Origin: Coniochaeta sp. PMI_546
Lineage: Eukaryota; Ascomycota; Sordariomycetes; Coniochaetales; Coniochaetaceae
Assembly (NCBI GenBank): GCA_021432605.1
Contig: MU271148.1
Location: forward strand, 7,362-71,361
Direction: 5' to 3'
DNA: 64,000 bases
Part shown: positions 48,001 through 59,500 of the stretch, piece after piece
How the letters are laid out: every line of letters starts with the position of its first letter
Position numbering within the stretch: the stretch's first letter is position 1
Program-made: the position numbers and the translations under genes
The notes under the pieces: model-generated
Databases searched by the model: none
Seen by the model: the letters and a program-made list of their open reading frames with translations, nothing else
Told to the model about the DNA's origin: nothing

Positions 48001-48387
48001 GGTCGCAACGCGGAGGGTTCGGCAGCGGCGCACTTTGCAGACGTATTTCTTCTTGTGATAACCGCTGAGGTTTCCGTCTATTTCGGAGTCAGCACAGTTG
48101 CCAACGGTCAGGTATGGAAGGGTAGTCTCAGCGAACCTTTAAACTTCTGACTACGGTTGAACAGCAATGTCAGTACAACGGATCGCGAAGACGGGATAGG
48201 TATCGATACCAGGATTACAGAATCAACCTACGCACCGGATGTTGGCAAGTTCCTTGTTAATGCGCTTTTCTTCCAGCTCGCGAGCTCTTGCATTTCTAAG
48301 ATCGGCGATGAATTGCACCAATCCTCGCATATTGGAGTTGCTGCTGCTTGAGCGGCCGAGGAAGCCACCGGCAGCTGAGGACGCCAT
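45048..48387 (-). CDS. APL3: AP-2 complex subunit alpha (alpha-adaptin)
   Basis: Large subunit of the AP-2 clathrin adaptor of endocytosis. Seven exons on the minus strand (48387-48236, 48150-48137, 48077-48034, 47978-47689, 47628-47294, 47240-45265, 45212-45048) give 991 residues. The start reads [12 protein letters not shown] then [19 protein letters not shown], the alpha-adaptin trunk signature. Splicing gives [20 protein letters not shown] and [22 protein letters not shown]-like trunk repeats fill the first 600 residues. A Gly/Asn-rich hinge lies near 690-720, followed by the ear domain. Exon 2 is only 14 nt. The reading frame of exon 6 ends four codons into the last intron; the true last exon adds [19 protein letters not shown] through EAFGNVMVK. 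This exon is hidden from a single-frame reading. It is divergent from the NDUFAF5-like gene. Confidence 0.95.
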
Positions 48388-49051
48388 GGCGGAGGTTCGG
48401 TATCAATGGGTGAGTGCTCGACAGCACGCAGAGATACAGTCGCGTAGATGGATGGAAAGCACGCGGGTTGTCGGCTCTGTTAATAAAATGTCATATCATC
48501 CAACACAACAGACTCGTTTGCGAAGTTGTTCAGAGCTTGGCCGTCATGGTGGCTGAAGGTGAGCAGGGCTGACCCAAATCGACGGGTGGAATGGAAAGGT
48601 TAGGGTTGGTGTAGTCGCAGTTCAAGTCCAGCTTTCGAAATCGATTGATTCGCGCTTTCCGGGGCTTGCCTTGCACGCACACCTGTCAGTCTTGAGACAT
48701 CAAGTCTTAGATGGTTTCTGAACCTGGATCAGGTGAAATAATTGTTCTTGTTTGGCGGTTCCATTCGATGCCCACCAGATCAGATGGACCCCTTTGCCGC
48801 TCGGGCCGCTTGACACTCTACCTTCCTTCAGTCGATGGGATTGCGCTTGAGCCGTCTGGACTTTGGTGCGGGGGTGACCCCTGCCTTGTGGCTGGTGTTC
48901 TGCGTGGCTTCCACATCAAGTTTCTTAGCTCATCCCATGCCCATGTCACAGATAGCTCTCCCAATTCCTAAAGCTCGTCAAGCTCGTCGTACGGAATCCT
49001 CAAACCTCGCATTGCTGATTTGATAATGCGCCTTTCCTGTTCTGCAGAAGC
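48388..49051. promoter_or_regulatory. Divergent APL3 / NDUFAF5-like promoter region
   Basis: About 660 bp between the start codons of two divergent genes, so both promoters lie here. The half next to 49051 is pyrimidine-rich. No TATA box or operator was assigned. Confidence 0.5.
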
Positions 49052-50178
49052 ATGAGACTCATCTTACGAAGAGTCTCGGCTTCGCCAGTCTTGCGAGGAG
49101 GATTCTCGCCGCAGTTGCCTGTGCGGCCCCATCAACGCCATTATGCATTTCAGGCGGCCGGTGCTCCTGTCTTCGACGTGTTCAATCGTAAGACGAAATG
49201 GTTGCAAAGGGAAAGGGCTGCAACAGATGTTGAGACAAGCAGGCGAGCGGACTACTTAAGGGACGAAGTCGCGACACGACTATGTGAAAGACTCCTGGTG
49301 GGTTGGATCCCTCTTGATGGAATAACCATGAGCAATGCTGAACTGGAACACACAAGGACATTAAGCGAGACTGGCCGAGGGTGCTCGACTTTGGAGCCAA
49401 TTCCTGCAACATAGCTTGGGCACTTACCAAGGAGAATCCGGACCCGGATCCAGCCAAGCCAGTATCTGCTCCGTTATCTGCCAAGATCGGCGAGTTGGTC
49501 GCAGCCGACTCCTCACAGACAATGCTTTACAGAGATGCCGACTTACCGTTCAACAACGACATCAATATCACCCGTCATGTTCTGGCAGACCAGGAGAGTA
49601 TGCCCTTCGAGGCTGGGTCGTTTGACTTGGTCATGAGCAGCCTCAGCATGCATTGGATCAATGATTTGCCTGGGGTGCTCGCCCAGATCAACCGTGTGTT
49701 GAAGCCGGACTGCCCCTTTATTGGCGCCATGCTTGGCGGTGACGCACTATTCGAACTGCGCACATCACTTCAGCTCGCCGAGCAGGAGCGGAAAGGCGGC
49801 ATCTCGCCCCACGTGTCTCCGCTTGCGGATGTTCGTGATGTCGGCGGTCTCCTTCAAAAGGCCGGCTTCAAGATGTTGACGGTCGACGTTGATGATATCA
49901 CTGTTGACTATCCCGACACTTTTGCGCTCATGCACGATCTCCAGGCTATGGGTGAGAGCAACGCGGTTCTCGGCCGTGAGATGGGGGCTCTCAGCCGGGA
50001 TGTCCTTCTTGCCAATGATGCCATCTATCGCGAGCTCCATGGCAATGAGAGCGGTTCAATACCAGCTACGTTTAGGATCATCTACATGATCGGCTGGCAC
50101 GAGTCTGCTAACCAGGCAAAGCCGCTGCCCAGAGGGAGCGGAGATATCAACTTGAAGGACATACTTGAAAGGAAGTAG
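49052..50178 (+). CDS. NDUFAF5-like mitochondrial complex I assembly protein (SAM-dependent methyltransferase fold)
   Basis: Class I SAM-fold protein. The human relative NDUFAF5 hydroxylates an Arg of the complex I subunit NDUFS7 during early assembly. Two exons (49052-49297 and 49357-50178) with a 59-bp GT-AG intron give 355 residues. The first 30 residues contain many Arg, some Ser and no acidic residue, as expected for a mitochondrial targeting peptide. APVFDVFNRKTKWLQRERAA (about 38-57) is the family's conserved entry. The splice restores RDWPRVLDFGANSCNIAWAL, the SAM-binding motif I (here DFGAN for the common DxGxG). Motif IV-like SFDLVMSSLSMHWINDLPG follows, then the family's GDALFELRTSLQLAEQER. 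The C-terminal part GSIPATFRIIYMIGWHES is also conserved. It is divergent from APL3 and convergent with ARPC5. Confidence 0.92.
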
Positions 50179-50482
50179 ACTTCCGGGACTGTACACTATA
50201 ACATCATGCTCTTAAGAGTATGTACGATGGGGAGTTACTCTAATGGCGAATTGGACAAGCCCGGAGACACCAAGGTGCACTGGACGAGCGTACAAAGGTT
50301 GGAAGTTGATGCTTTGATCTGCAGTTGAAGATCTTACTGAACCCATGCCAACACTAGCATGAGAGAGGTACAAGCCCGCCCCGACAGCACCAAGCGAGCC
50401 TCCGCCAGCGCTCGCCTTTCCCGGAGGCCTTCCATGACTCTACATAAGCTCCTGCCTCATCCTCCTTTCGCAAACCGACACC
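50179..50482. other. Convergent 3' region between the NDUFAF5-like gene and ARPC5
   Basis: About 300 bp between two facing stop codons, expected to hold both 3' ends. Nothing else was seen in it. Confidence 0.5.
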
Positions 50483-51271
50483 TTATACCTTCCTCCAATC
50501 CGTCATTGTCCGTCCTATACAGCCCAGTCCTGCAACCTCGACAACCTTTTCGTGCCAGCTGAGCAAGACACTCATGGCTGCACCAGTCGACTCATTCGCA
50601 GCATGTGGTCGCCCTCCAGCCTGGCTGAAGCCCGTTTGCTGTGGAGTGACACGTGTCGGCGTTCGTGGAGCGCTTCCGCCCCCTTGAGATGACGAGGCTC
50701 CCATACCCTTATAGCTATTGTCATGTATATCTTAGCCTATCTAGTGCCAGATAGTATGTCGGTAGTCCTCGGAGGTGGTGAAAATAGCAAATGGTTGACT
50801 TACAGGTACTTCATCAGGACATCTATGCATTCGCTCCCTCCGGGTGTGCTGTAAATCCGTTGGAGCATCGGGGTCATCTCGCTCGCCTTGATTGATTGAA
50901 GGACCTCAATGACAGTCTGACGATGTGCTTCCTGTATGTGCACCATGTTGTGAGTATGACTTGTCATATTGTTTTCTCCATGCGGTTTGGTAGGTCAACA
51001 AGCGGTCTCGACTAACCTTAGCCGGGTCATTGCCATTATAGACAGGAGACTCGAGACAGCCGCGCAGAGCTCCCTCCGTATCGCCTCCACGCAAAAGCTG
51101 GCGCACCTGGTTGGCAAGCTGACGTACTTCGCTCTCGCTCGTCTCGGCTAAGGGCGGGTGGAGGGAGGATGTGTCGAAGTTGAGGCTCGAGTCCTCCGTC
51201 AGAGCATCGATGTTGATTGTGCGCCAGGCCTCGCTCAGTGACGCAGAGGTGTGTTGTTGAATGATGGACAT
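50483..51271 (-). CDS. Arp2/3 complex subunit 5 (ARPC5, p16-Arc)
   Basis: Smallest subunit of the Arp2/3 complex, which nucleates branched actin. Three exons (51271-51017, 50931-50804, 50714-50483) with 85- and 89-bp GT-AG introns give 204 residues. Splicing yields SPVYNGNDPAK then EAHRQTVIEVLQSIKASEM, and then the conserved CIDVLMKYLYKGMG. The carboxyl end VLLSWHEKVVEVAGLGCIGR is the family's most conserved helix. A Ser/Gly/Pro-rich stretch of about 45 residues between KYLYKGMG and VLLSWHEK is longer than in animals but usual in fungi. The gene faces the NDUFAF5-like gene. Confidence 0.94.
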
Positions 51272-54200
51272 CGTGGTTACCTGTGTGGGTAATGTAGATG
51301 TGTCTGCGGCATACGCAGTAACAAGTCAACGCCAGGCTGGTGTCGTGGTCGGGTTGAGGTTAAGGTATGGTGGCGGTGAGGTGGTGGGGCATCACCCAAG
51401 GTGAGTCGCGGTGTGCTCCATTGTGGGCACCGGTATGTGTCCAACAGCCTTGGCAGGAAGCCTGCTGACATATCAACAAACTGCAACAATGCCCTGTTCC
51501 TCTCTGTGCATCACTTTGGTCTACAGTACCTCACAATATACAACACATTGCTTAGACACAACCCCGGATGGCCGATTGGCACAATGTGGTCACAGGAACC
51601 AGCTTGAGCCGCCTACGTGTAATATCTCCACGAGTTCCTCGAAGGCAAATAGACATGGCAATACTGTGGTCTCGGGGTTCATCGTGCTTGGGTCAGGTAC
51701 CCGTACGGCGAGGTGCACGGCAGCCCTAGCCAGAGATCGGCAAGGTGACTTTGACTGACTGTGGCGCCGATCCCTGTTCCGAATTGATACACGGCCACCC
51801 CAAACAAGTGTTCCTCATTCTCGAAGGTCGCCGGATAACATTCCGTGACATTGGACTACACGTGTACCAGGTACGAGAATGCTCGGCTCTTTTGCCTGGC
51901 ATGGACCTTCTCTTGCGGCATGTCGCATGCGGATGGAGGGGGTGGAAGAAGGATGACGTCGTCAAGTTGACGGTGCAGGGCCGGTCTTATGGTACACGTG
52001 TGAACGAATTGGTCTGTTGGGAACGACATATTTGACTCGGACCCAACTTAACTCGACGACTCGACAACCATGTCCCAATCATCCCCACGTAGAGAAACTT
52101 CTTTCGTAGAATGCTTACTATTGGATTCAAAATCTTGAAACGGGCACCGGCTGCAAATGTCGCATGCTAGTCACGCCAGTCATGCCAGTGTAGCGATGTT
52201 CGACGGTGACATCAGAAATTCATGAATCTCAGCTCGTGGTGGTGGTTCAGTGCTTCAGCTCACGAGGCCAGCGTCCCCGGCCCCCCTATACGTAGGTACC
52301 TTACTGCGTATGCGGCGGCAGCCAGTAAGGGCGCGACGGGGGACGAGCCGCTGACCCGCAGGGATGCCCATCACTCAGTGGAGCCCTTCGCATCTTGTGC
52401 ACAGTAATCCGTATGAGGTTAGTGTATGACTCCGGCAACCTGTGGTGATGAGAATGTGCGTGGAGGTGGGCCGCTAGGAACTGACTTGCAGCAGCTTGAA
52501 AGAGCTCCCGTAACAATAGCCAGGCATCGCCTTGCCTTGCCTGTCGAGTTGTGCCTCCAGACCTGGATGTAGTGTGCAGTCCCAAGTATATACCTATTTC
52601 AGACGTCACCGACGGATCAAGGGACAGTGTCACAAGCGACAGGCCGAAGTTGAAGATTCGTCAGAAGCAGAAACCGAACAGAATCCACCGCCCATCTTCA
52701 TCCTATACGTATACAAGTGTAGGATTGCAGCCTCTGAAACTTGACACTCACACCAGCTTCCCTCCGAGATATCGAAGCTGCTAGGGCAAGGATGTGTAGA
52801 TGTCCAAGACCTGATGTGTCGAGCCCAGAGTTTGATTATTATGCTGACTGGTGTTGGACCACCTTTGCGGAAATCGAGGTGACGACAAGTCAGCGGCGTC
52901 CAAGCCAAGAAAACAACACGAACAAAGCCCTTCTTCGAGTGACAAGTCACATAAGAGTAAACATCCAATAGTTTCGCGGCATTTCCCGGTGCAACGCGAC
53001 CGCAAACCCAGTGCTGTGGTCCTGGAGTCAATCGGGCCCTGCACCTCCTTTAAACTTGCATAAGCGCGTCTCTCCCACTTGTCCACCCACCCCCATGCAA
53101 CTATGTTGTGTTTATCATTTGGATTTGGGGGTTCCCGATGTCACCCTTCACCAAGTAGCCTTCATCACCACCACCATGGATGATATGCAAAGAGCCGTGG
53201 ATCGTATTGTTGGGAGTGTGTCCGGCGTTGTCCGCGGCGTATCTGCAGTTGCAGGTTACAGAACACCCGTCTCGTCAGGCTCAGCCGCCCGCCCAAGAAT
53301 ACCTCGATACTGGCCCCGAGGTCTAATCCGGAGGCATGGGTTGCGTATACACGGGCCCGGAATGTTATTACATATTGTTCGTGATGAACATGCATGTTGA
53401 CCTGGAACCCTGAGTCTTTGAAAGCGTGTGCAGCGGCAAGGCAGCAGTGAGCGAAAGTTTCTGGTATGAGTGTGAGAACCAAATTTGATGGGTATGATCA
53501 TAAAATTCTTCCAAAATCCCGAAAAAAGTGCGATGCTGTGAAGCCATCATCCTTTCTTGCTATAGCTATACATACAGTCTAAAACCAGGGGGTATCTTCT
53601 ATCAACCTGGATCCAGCCCAGCGCCCCGACTGATGAAGCTCGGGCGACTCAACAACGTGCGGTATTGGTGGTGTACAATATTCAGACAGGAGACAAAGAG
53701 AAACAGACGGCCAAGTAAGTTGTCCCCGGTGGACGATAGTATCGCATATCGCCAGTCTGCTGTGCTCCGTGGGGAAAGGTTGTAAAGGCAACGAAAGGAA
53801 AAACAGGAAGATCACCCCGCGGAAAAAAGCGCAAAACAAGTCTATATGCAGTCCCCGGTATCATTTCTTTTTCCCATCCTTGTCCCTGACTTTTCCAGTG
53901 CAAGACCTCCCAAGATGACGGAGATGTCGAAATAATCCAGAAACGTGCGGCTCCATCTGTCCTTCCAACAGAAAACGAAAACGCAAAGCGCAGAAGCCCA
54001 AAGCAAATATTATAGGGTGAGTATAGTTGAGTCCATCAGAGACGTCGTGGATGATCGATCGCTGGGCTGTCGGAATGGTGTGATGTCGCAACTCGACCTA
54101 TGAGGAGGGAATTTGCAACAATTATCCGAGTGTTGCTTGTCTGAGTACCAGTGGCGGGTGAGGTGCGAAAAGGAAAAAGAACAAATAAAGAAAGCCCACT

Positions 54201-56570
54201 CAAAACTCCTAATCCCAGAGCCGACCGTCTATCTTGTAACGCCTTGCATGAACCGGAACGAGCCTAATGAAAATAAACGAATAATAAGAAACAGTGAGGC
54301 GCGGAAATCTTCCAGAATTCGAGTCATCCTTCTCTTTCTCTTTCCGTGCTACTGGGAAGCAAATGGCAGCGAGCCGAGGTGTGTATCTTGGACGATTGCA
54401 TATTAAAGTAACCCGCGAACTGTGAAATTTCCCAAAACGGAACAGAAGCTGTGAAAAGTCGCTGTTGCTTCTTGGCCAGTCCAGGTGAAGACGGTAATGC
54501 GAGCGGAATTAAAATATGATAGGCTGTAAAATATGCCGCTCGGTATCCAAATGGCCGAACAGTGTGAAGAGATGGTAGTGTAACTCTGACTTGCGCAGTT
54601 GTGGAAGGGCCAGGCATAGTAGGCATGAGGCGTGAGCTGTCGCCCGTGTGATCGTGAGAAACTGGCTGCAATTTCGTCGTGGTGGTTGCGCGATGCTGGT
54701 GCTGGGCGTTGCTCGATCCGGTTATCGACGCTTTGGTTTTGGAGGAGGTTTCGGAACACCCGTTGTGTCATAGGCACCACGACCCATATTCAGGCAAGCC
54801 TGCGACTCTCTGGTAATCATCTTGTTCTTCTGTGAGGCACGTGGCCGTTGTGCAAATATGGTCTAGAATGCGGTGGCATGTTAGCGTCCATGGCAGCACG
54901 GACGAGACGGATGGCAAAGCAGGGAGAGGGGGTGGGGAGGGTATATATAGGGGTGTAATCCATATGTCGAGTTGCTGGGGACGGCACTGGGGGTTCCGGG
55001 GCAAAATACGGAAGGCAGCAATGGTGAACTCAGCAAGAAACGTTTGCGCCTGCAGCTCTGACTCACAATGATCGTGTCTGTTGTTGGGCTGCGACTGAGG
55101 AATGAAGACCGGATAATGAGCCGGATTGGCACGAAGGGTGAGGCGGAGTGCAGGGAGACGGTAAATCGGCCGAATCGCAGGCTGTGGTCGGGTTGGAGCG
55201 TCACCAGTGAGATTCGGGGTTGGCGCGATAGGTGTAAGTGAAGAGCTGAGGCGGCACCGAGAGCGAGTGAAATGAGGCGGTTGGGCGTGCTATATGATCG
55301 CTGATGCTGTAATGCCTGCTGGCAAGTGTTGTGATTGAGGCGCAGGATAGGAATATTTGAAGTTTTTCCCACTCGGCCTCTTCCTTCTTGTCTGGAGAAG
55401 AGAACCGTAGTTGGACAGCTCCAAGTCGCGCAGGTCTCGGGAGTGCCTGCCTTGATGTTCAATGTCGACTGAACCCTCTCGCCAATGTCTCCAATCTTTT
55501 TCGGTATATCGTCTTAGACAGTTGTATCCCGTCTGTTCGGGATCGCGCTGTCAGGTACGCTGCAGGGGATGCAGGTGATGCAGTTTAAGACCGGTGGTGT
55601 GATCGGCTAAATCAAAGAGACAGTGTTCCACTCAGGACTCGCTGGGTGCCGCTTAAGAAAGGAGCAACAAGTTGTAGCGAGATGGGTGAAGGTTGACAGC
55701 GCCCGACGAAAACGTAGGCCACAGAGCAGCTGTATGTCGAATATGAAGAAGAGAAAGCGAGCTTCCAGCGTGGGAAGGAAATCAAGTGGAAATATTAACC
55801 AAGGTTCCGGATGGCAGATGGGAAGGGGGTTTGAGAGAGTCTTATAATTAAACGTTATGGACATTGCCAGGGAGGGCGGCTTCCATTTCAGGGAGTCATT
55901 TTTTTTTTTTTTGCTTTTTGGAGACTTGTTCCCTTCCCCTGGCGGTCCAACAACACCAGGCACCCTGTCATTTCTCGCGACGGAACTTGGACCTTGTAAT
56001 GTACATGTACCTCCTGAATTCTTGGGACCGTGGAACTTTGTAATTGGCACCGCAGGCTCTCCTTTTCGGCTGCCCTTGGGGCCGTGCCGTCGACCGAAAG
56101 GGTTAGTGCAGACACCAAAACACCGCGTCTCTGGTACAGTGCGGAAACCGCAACGCGGGTACCTGTTGCTATCTGGGTGTTTCTTCCTTTGGCGGCGTGT
56201 CCCCGGACAGGGGACCCGGGTGCGGAAGGCACGTACCGTCTCAGGTACCTCCTCCACCAAGGAGCTCTCTCCGCTAGGCTGGCGATGATTTGATCAAAAC
56301 CTTACCTTAATCTGGAAGAGCTCGCACGAAGCCGCATCCACTCTTCCATTTACCACAGTACTGCTTCAAGAAAGAGGTCATTAACCTTGATTGTGATGGG
56401 CGACTCTCAGTACTCACAGGTTTCAGAAGGGGGGCTTTCCCCATTTCTTCTTTCTTTCTTATTCTTCCCCTTCGATTTTCACCTTTCAGCAAAGAGTCCA
56501 CTTTTCCTCCTGTCATATGTCCGTACTTAAGGTAGTAAGGTAGTCACGGCAACTGGCTTTCATTCCGGCT
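51272..56570. other. Gene-poor interval, left half
   Basis: No recognisable gene in about 5.3 kb. It includes the ARPC5 promoter and a GGTACC element at about 52291-52304. A T-run lies near 55898-55912. The minus-strand stretch around 54900-55330 is rich in C and T with a TATATATA at about 54940-54947, like a fungal promoter and leader reading leftward, but no convincing protein follows. Frames up to 217 codons (55607-56260, minus) exist but are overlapped by 143 codons in another strand and lack motifs. Confidence 0.45.
54722..54820 (-). CDS. Possible short hypothetical ORF (32 aa)
   Basis: A complete ATG-to-stop frame of 32 residues on the minus strand beginning MITRESQACLNMGRGAYDTT and ending KPPPKPKRR. 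It lies about 120 bp downstream, in that direction, of a TATATATA and a CT-rich stretch that resembles a fungal promoter. The mix of Gly/Asp/Thr followed by a Pro-Lys tail is unlike random frames here. I do not recognise it. It could be a spliced exon of a larger gene, a short upstream frame, or chance. Confidence 0.15.
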   Translation of the reverse strand: MITRESQACLNMGRGAYDTTGVPKPPPKPKRR

Positions 56571-59500
56571 CCACCGTGAGCGACAACTTACTTAGAACTT
56601 ACATAGTATACAAGCATGTTCAACATGAGCTGACCTTGCAAAGGCATCATTGCGACCACCTGCCGCCCCCTGTGATGAACAGGCGAGCATACGAGTTCCA
56701 GCCAGGGTCTGCAAGTGTCCTCGGGACCTTCACCCATGTGCTCAGCCGGCTATCGTGTAGCCCAAGGGGAATTTTCCTGTTGGTTTAGGCATCATCCCTT
56801 TAGTCCCGGGTCCCCAAAGTGGAACTGGCACCGTTTTGGCGGCACGAAGACTGGTAAATGTGCAGACGATACCTTGACGGCACTGTCTCACACCGGGAGC
56901 TGAAGCAAATGTGTAGAGGAACAAGGAAAAGAAATTCTCAGCTCTATTATATTTTGCCGTTTCTCTTTTCGAAAAAGCAATAATCTGGCTATGGTCCTAC
57001 GCCCCTGCAAAACCGCCTAGTCTCTGTCTCTCTGTCAAATTTACATTGTAGACTTGCAGCTGCGTTAGCCTCTCTTTAGACGCGTGAATGTTGGTATCTG
57101 GATGAGTTCATGATGGGCGACTTTCGATTGTGTCGCATTGTCATTCCGAGATTGCTCTGCGAATGTCGGTTGTCATGATATGGCACGCCTCTTCTCACTA
57201 TTTCTCTATACCGCTTTAGTACTGCGCCACGTCCCTCTGCTACCGAGACGTTCTCCAAACTTTCCGCGACCACAAAGACGAATTTCGGCGACTTCATTGA
57301 GGGCACGACATACGCAGAAGGTCTTGCAGCTTTCGCACCAGGGGCGCCCGACCGTCTGGTGTCCTCATGACCAGAGACACTGCATGTGAGCTTCGCTATT
57401 CTTGGGCATTGTGACACCTGGACACCATACGCCTAAGTCTACTAGCTTATACGAATGCAGGTACCACCTTCGCCTGTTATGTAGCTCGTGCACATCAATC
57501 TGTTCACGTCTTCCCCTGCTTGGCATGGGCGATCTCCGGAAACTTGTCTTCGTGCGTTGTTGTCTGGCTCTAATTGTCTCGGTCGACCTAAGCGGAACGC
57601 CACCAGCATCTTCCCATGGCCGAGTAGGGGACGGCCACAAGCATTTAATGGAGTGGCCTTACTTGAGCTAACGATTCGGAAAATGTATGTATACTTTACT
57701 CTACCTCAATTCAATCGTGTCCATCCAAAGGCCATGCGGTAGGGAGCTATCGAAGTATGAAGACATGGGTGCTGCTGACTCTTATTGAGAACACTTCCTC
57801 TAGAGACTTAACACAACTGTCTGGTCGTACTCTCACTAACCGCAGACGTGTCGTCTCTGCATGGTGAAATGGGAGCCTATTTCTGTCACTGCACCATTCG
57901 TACTTCGCTTTATGCTTGTCCAATTTGACACATGACTACTCTCCCAGACCTTGTCATTTTGTGAGGCTTTCAATCCTGGTCGCTTTGCATCATCAAGACA
58001 ATATGACAGAGACATGTCGCCGTGCAACAAGGTTGACCACACGATGCACCCACCGCAACTGTAGTGTGTAGGATAGCTTTGGGTTAGTCAGGCTGATTTA
58101 CAATCCGTGGATGTGCCTCCGCCAGTGATACAGTCGACATGGGCCAAGTGAACCCAAACGATATATTTTTCGCCGTTTCGATTGCGCCTTGTGCGGTTTC
58201 TTGGACAAGATCTGCACGTAGCCAGGCAGGTTGCCGTGACCTGGCTCGCCCTGAGCGAGTACTACAAATAGCTTGAGCCTTCATAGGATACCCCATCCAA
58301 TCTACCGGTGCGAATCGTAGCTATCGCTTGTGGCGCTGAGACAGCCTCAAACGATAACTAGTGTGAAGAGACAAGACACGCAGGAACGAGGCGCCTGTCA
58401 CTCCTCCTTGACACGGTAGACAGCAAGACTGACTATCTGGATTCAGCCCCAATTCCTCAGCTCGCCTGTCAGCGCTCGGCTACCAGCACGACGATACGAC
58501 GATCCGGAGTATCTCACAAGGATGGACAAAGGTACACGTTTTGTAACCACTGTTGTACCTCGCGGCGGCTGTGGAACAGAGAATCCGAGTCACGGCGCAT
58601 GCTAGCTCGCATGTTTGGTTGCTTGGCGATATCACCACGCGATATCGCCGGGCTTAAGAAACCTCTCTGAGACCGAGGCCCACAACCTAGACTTGCAGGA
58701 ACACGTCCGTGTGAAGTCAAGGCCGTTGCCAGGACTGTGACAGCTGGGTGTTGACTTGTCGTTGGGAACAAAGGTATGACGAACCCATCCCAGACGTTCG
58801 TTATCGGGTTTGACTCCTGACCAAATTTGTTTACCCATGCTTTCGAATGCGTTCCCTTTTTGCAATGTCTAAAGTTGATATTTGGATTTTAGCTGATGAA
58901 CGGAAGCGATGGCTGACTTGTGGCTGGTTCCTGGGCCAAGCTGCTGGGTGTTCTGGAAGACTTCCATGCATTTTACTAATGCCGTGATTGCAGGGTTGCT
59001 TGCAGCCGCCGGTTTCTAGAAGCCAGGGGCCACTGGGAGTACCAGCGGAAGCCGACAAACCAGAGGAGTGTGGGACTCGAGGCCATTTTACTGTGCAGAC
59101 CGAAATCGTCGCGCTCACCTTGTACGAACGCGATGATAGCAGGAAACCGAGGAACTGACTCCAGTAAAAACATATCAAAGCCCCTCCGGACCTTGGTTGT
59201 TTTATGGGCAATTCGACAGCGCAATGTTACTTTATGGTTCAGAAGATTGTCCCTCGTGTCACAGCCCGTACGAAACATCGCAACTTATGTCTGATAAACT
59301 CTAGATTCTAGACTCTGAGGTAGGTCCAAAGGTAAAGGTATTCGATTCCAACTTCTTGACCGTGTCCGACCTCATAACAACATCTTTCGCCGTCTGCGTA
59401 CCAAATTGAGATACAAAAAACTACGTGTACGAACTGGTCAGGGTGATTAACTTGCCTTTTGGGAACAAACAGAGAGATGCGGAAAATTGCACCATCAAAT

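Noticed and set aside
55607-56288. Overlapping frames of 217 codons (minus) and 143 codons (plus)
   Set aside because: Both strands are open over the same GC-rich stretch, there is no known motif, and Pro/Arg/Gly content is typical of chance frames there.
58976-59278. Minus-strand frame with RRGFDMFLLESVPRFPAIIAFV
   Set aside because: It briefly looked protein-like, but no family was recognised and flanking frames do not continue it through a plausible splice.
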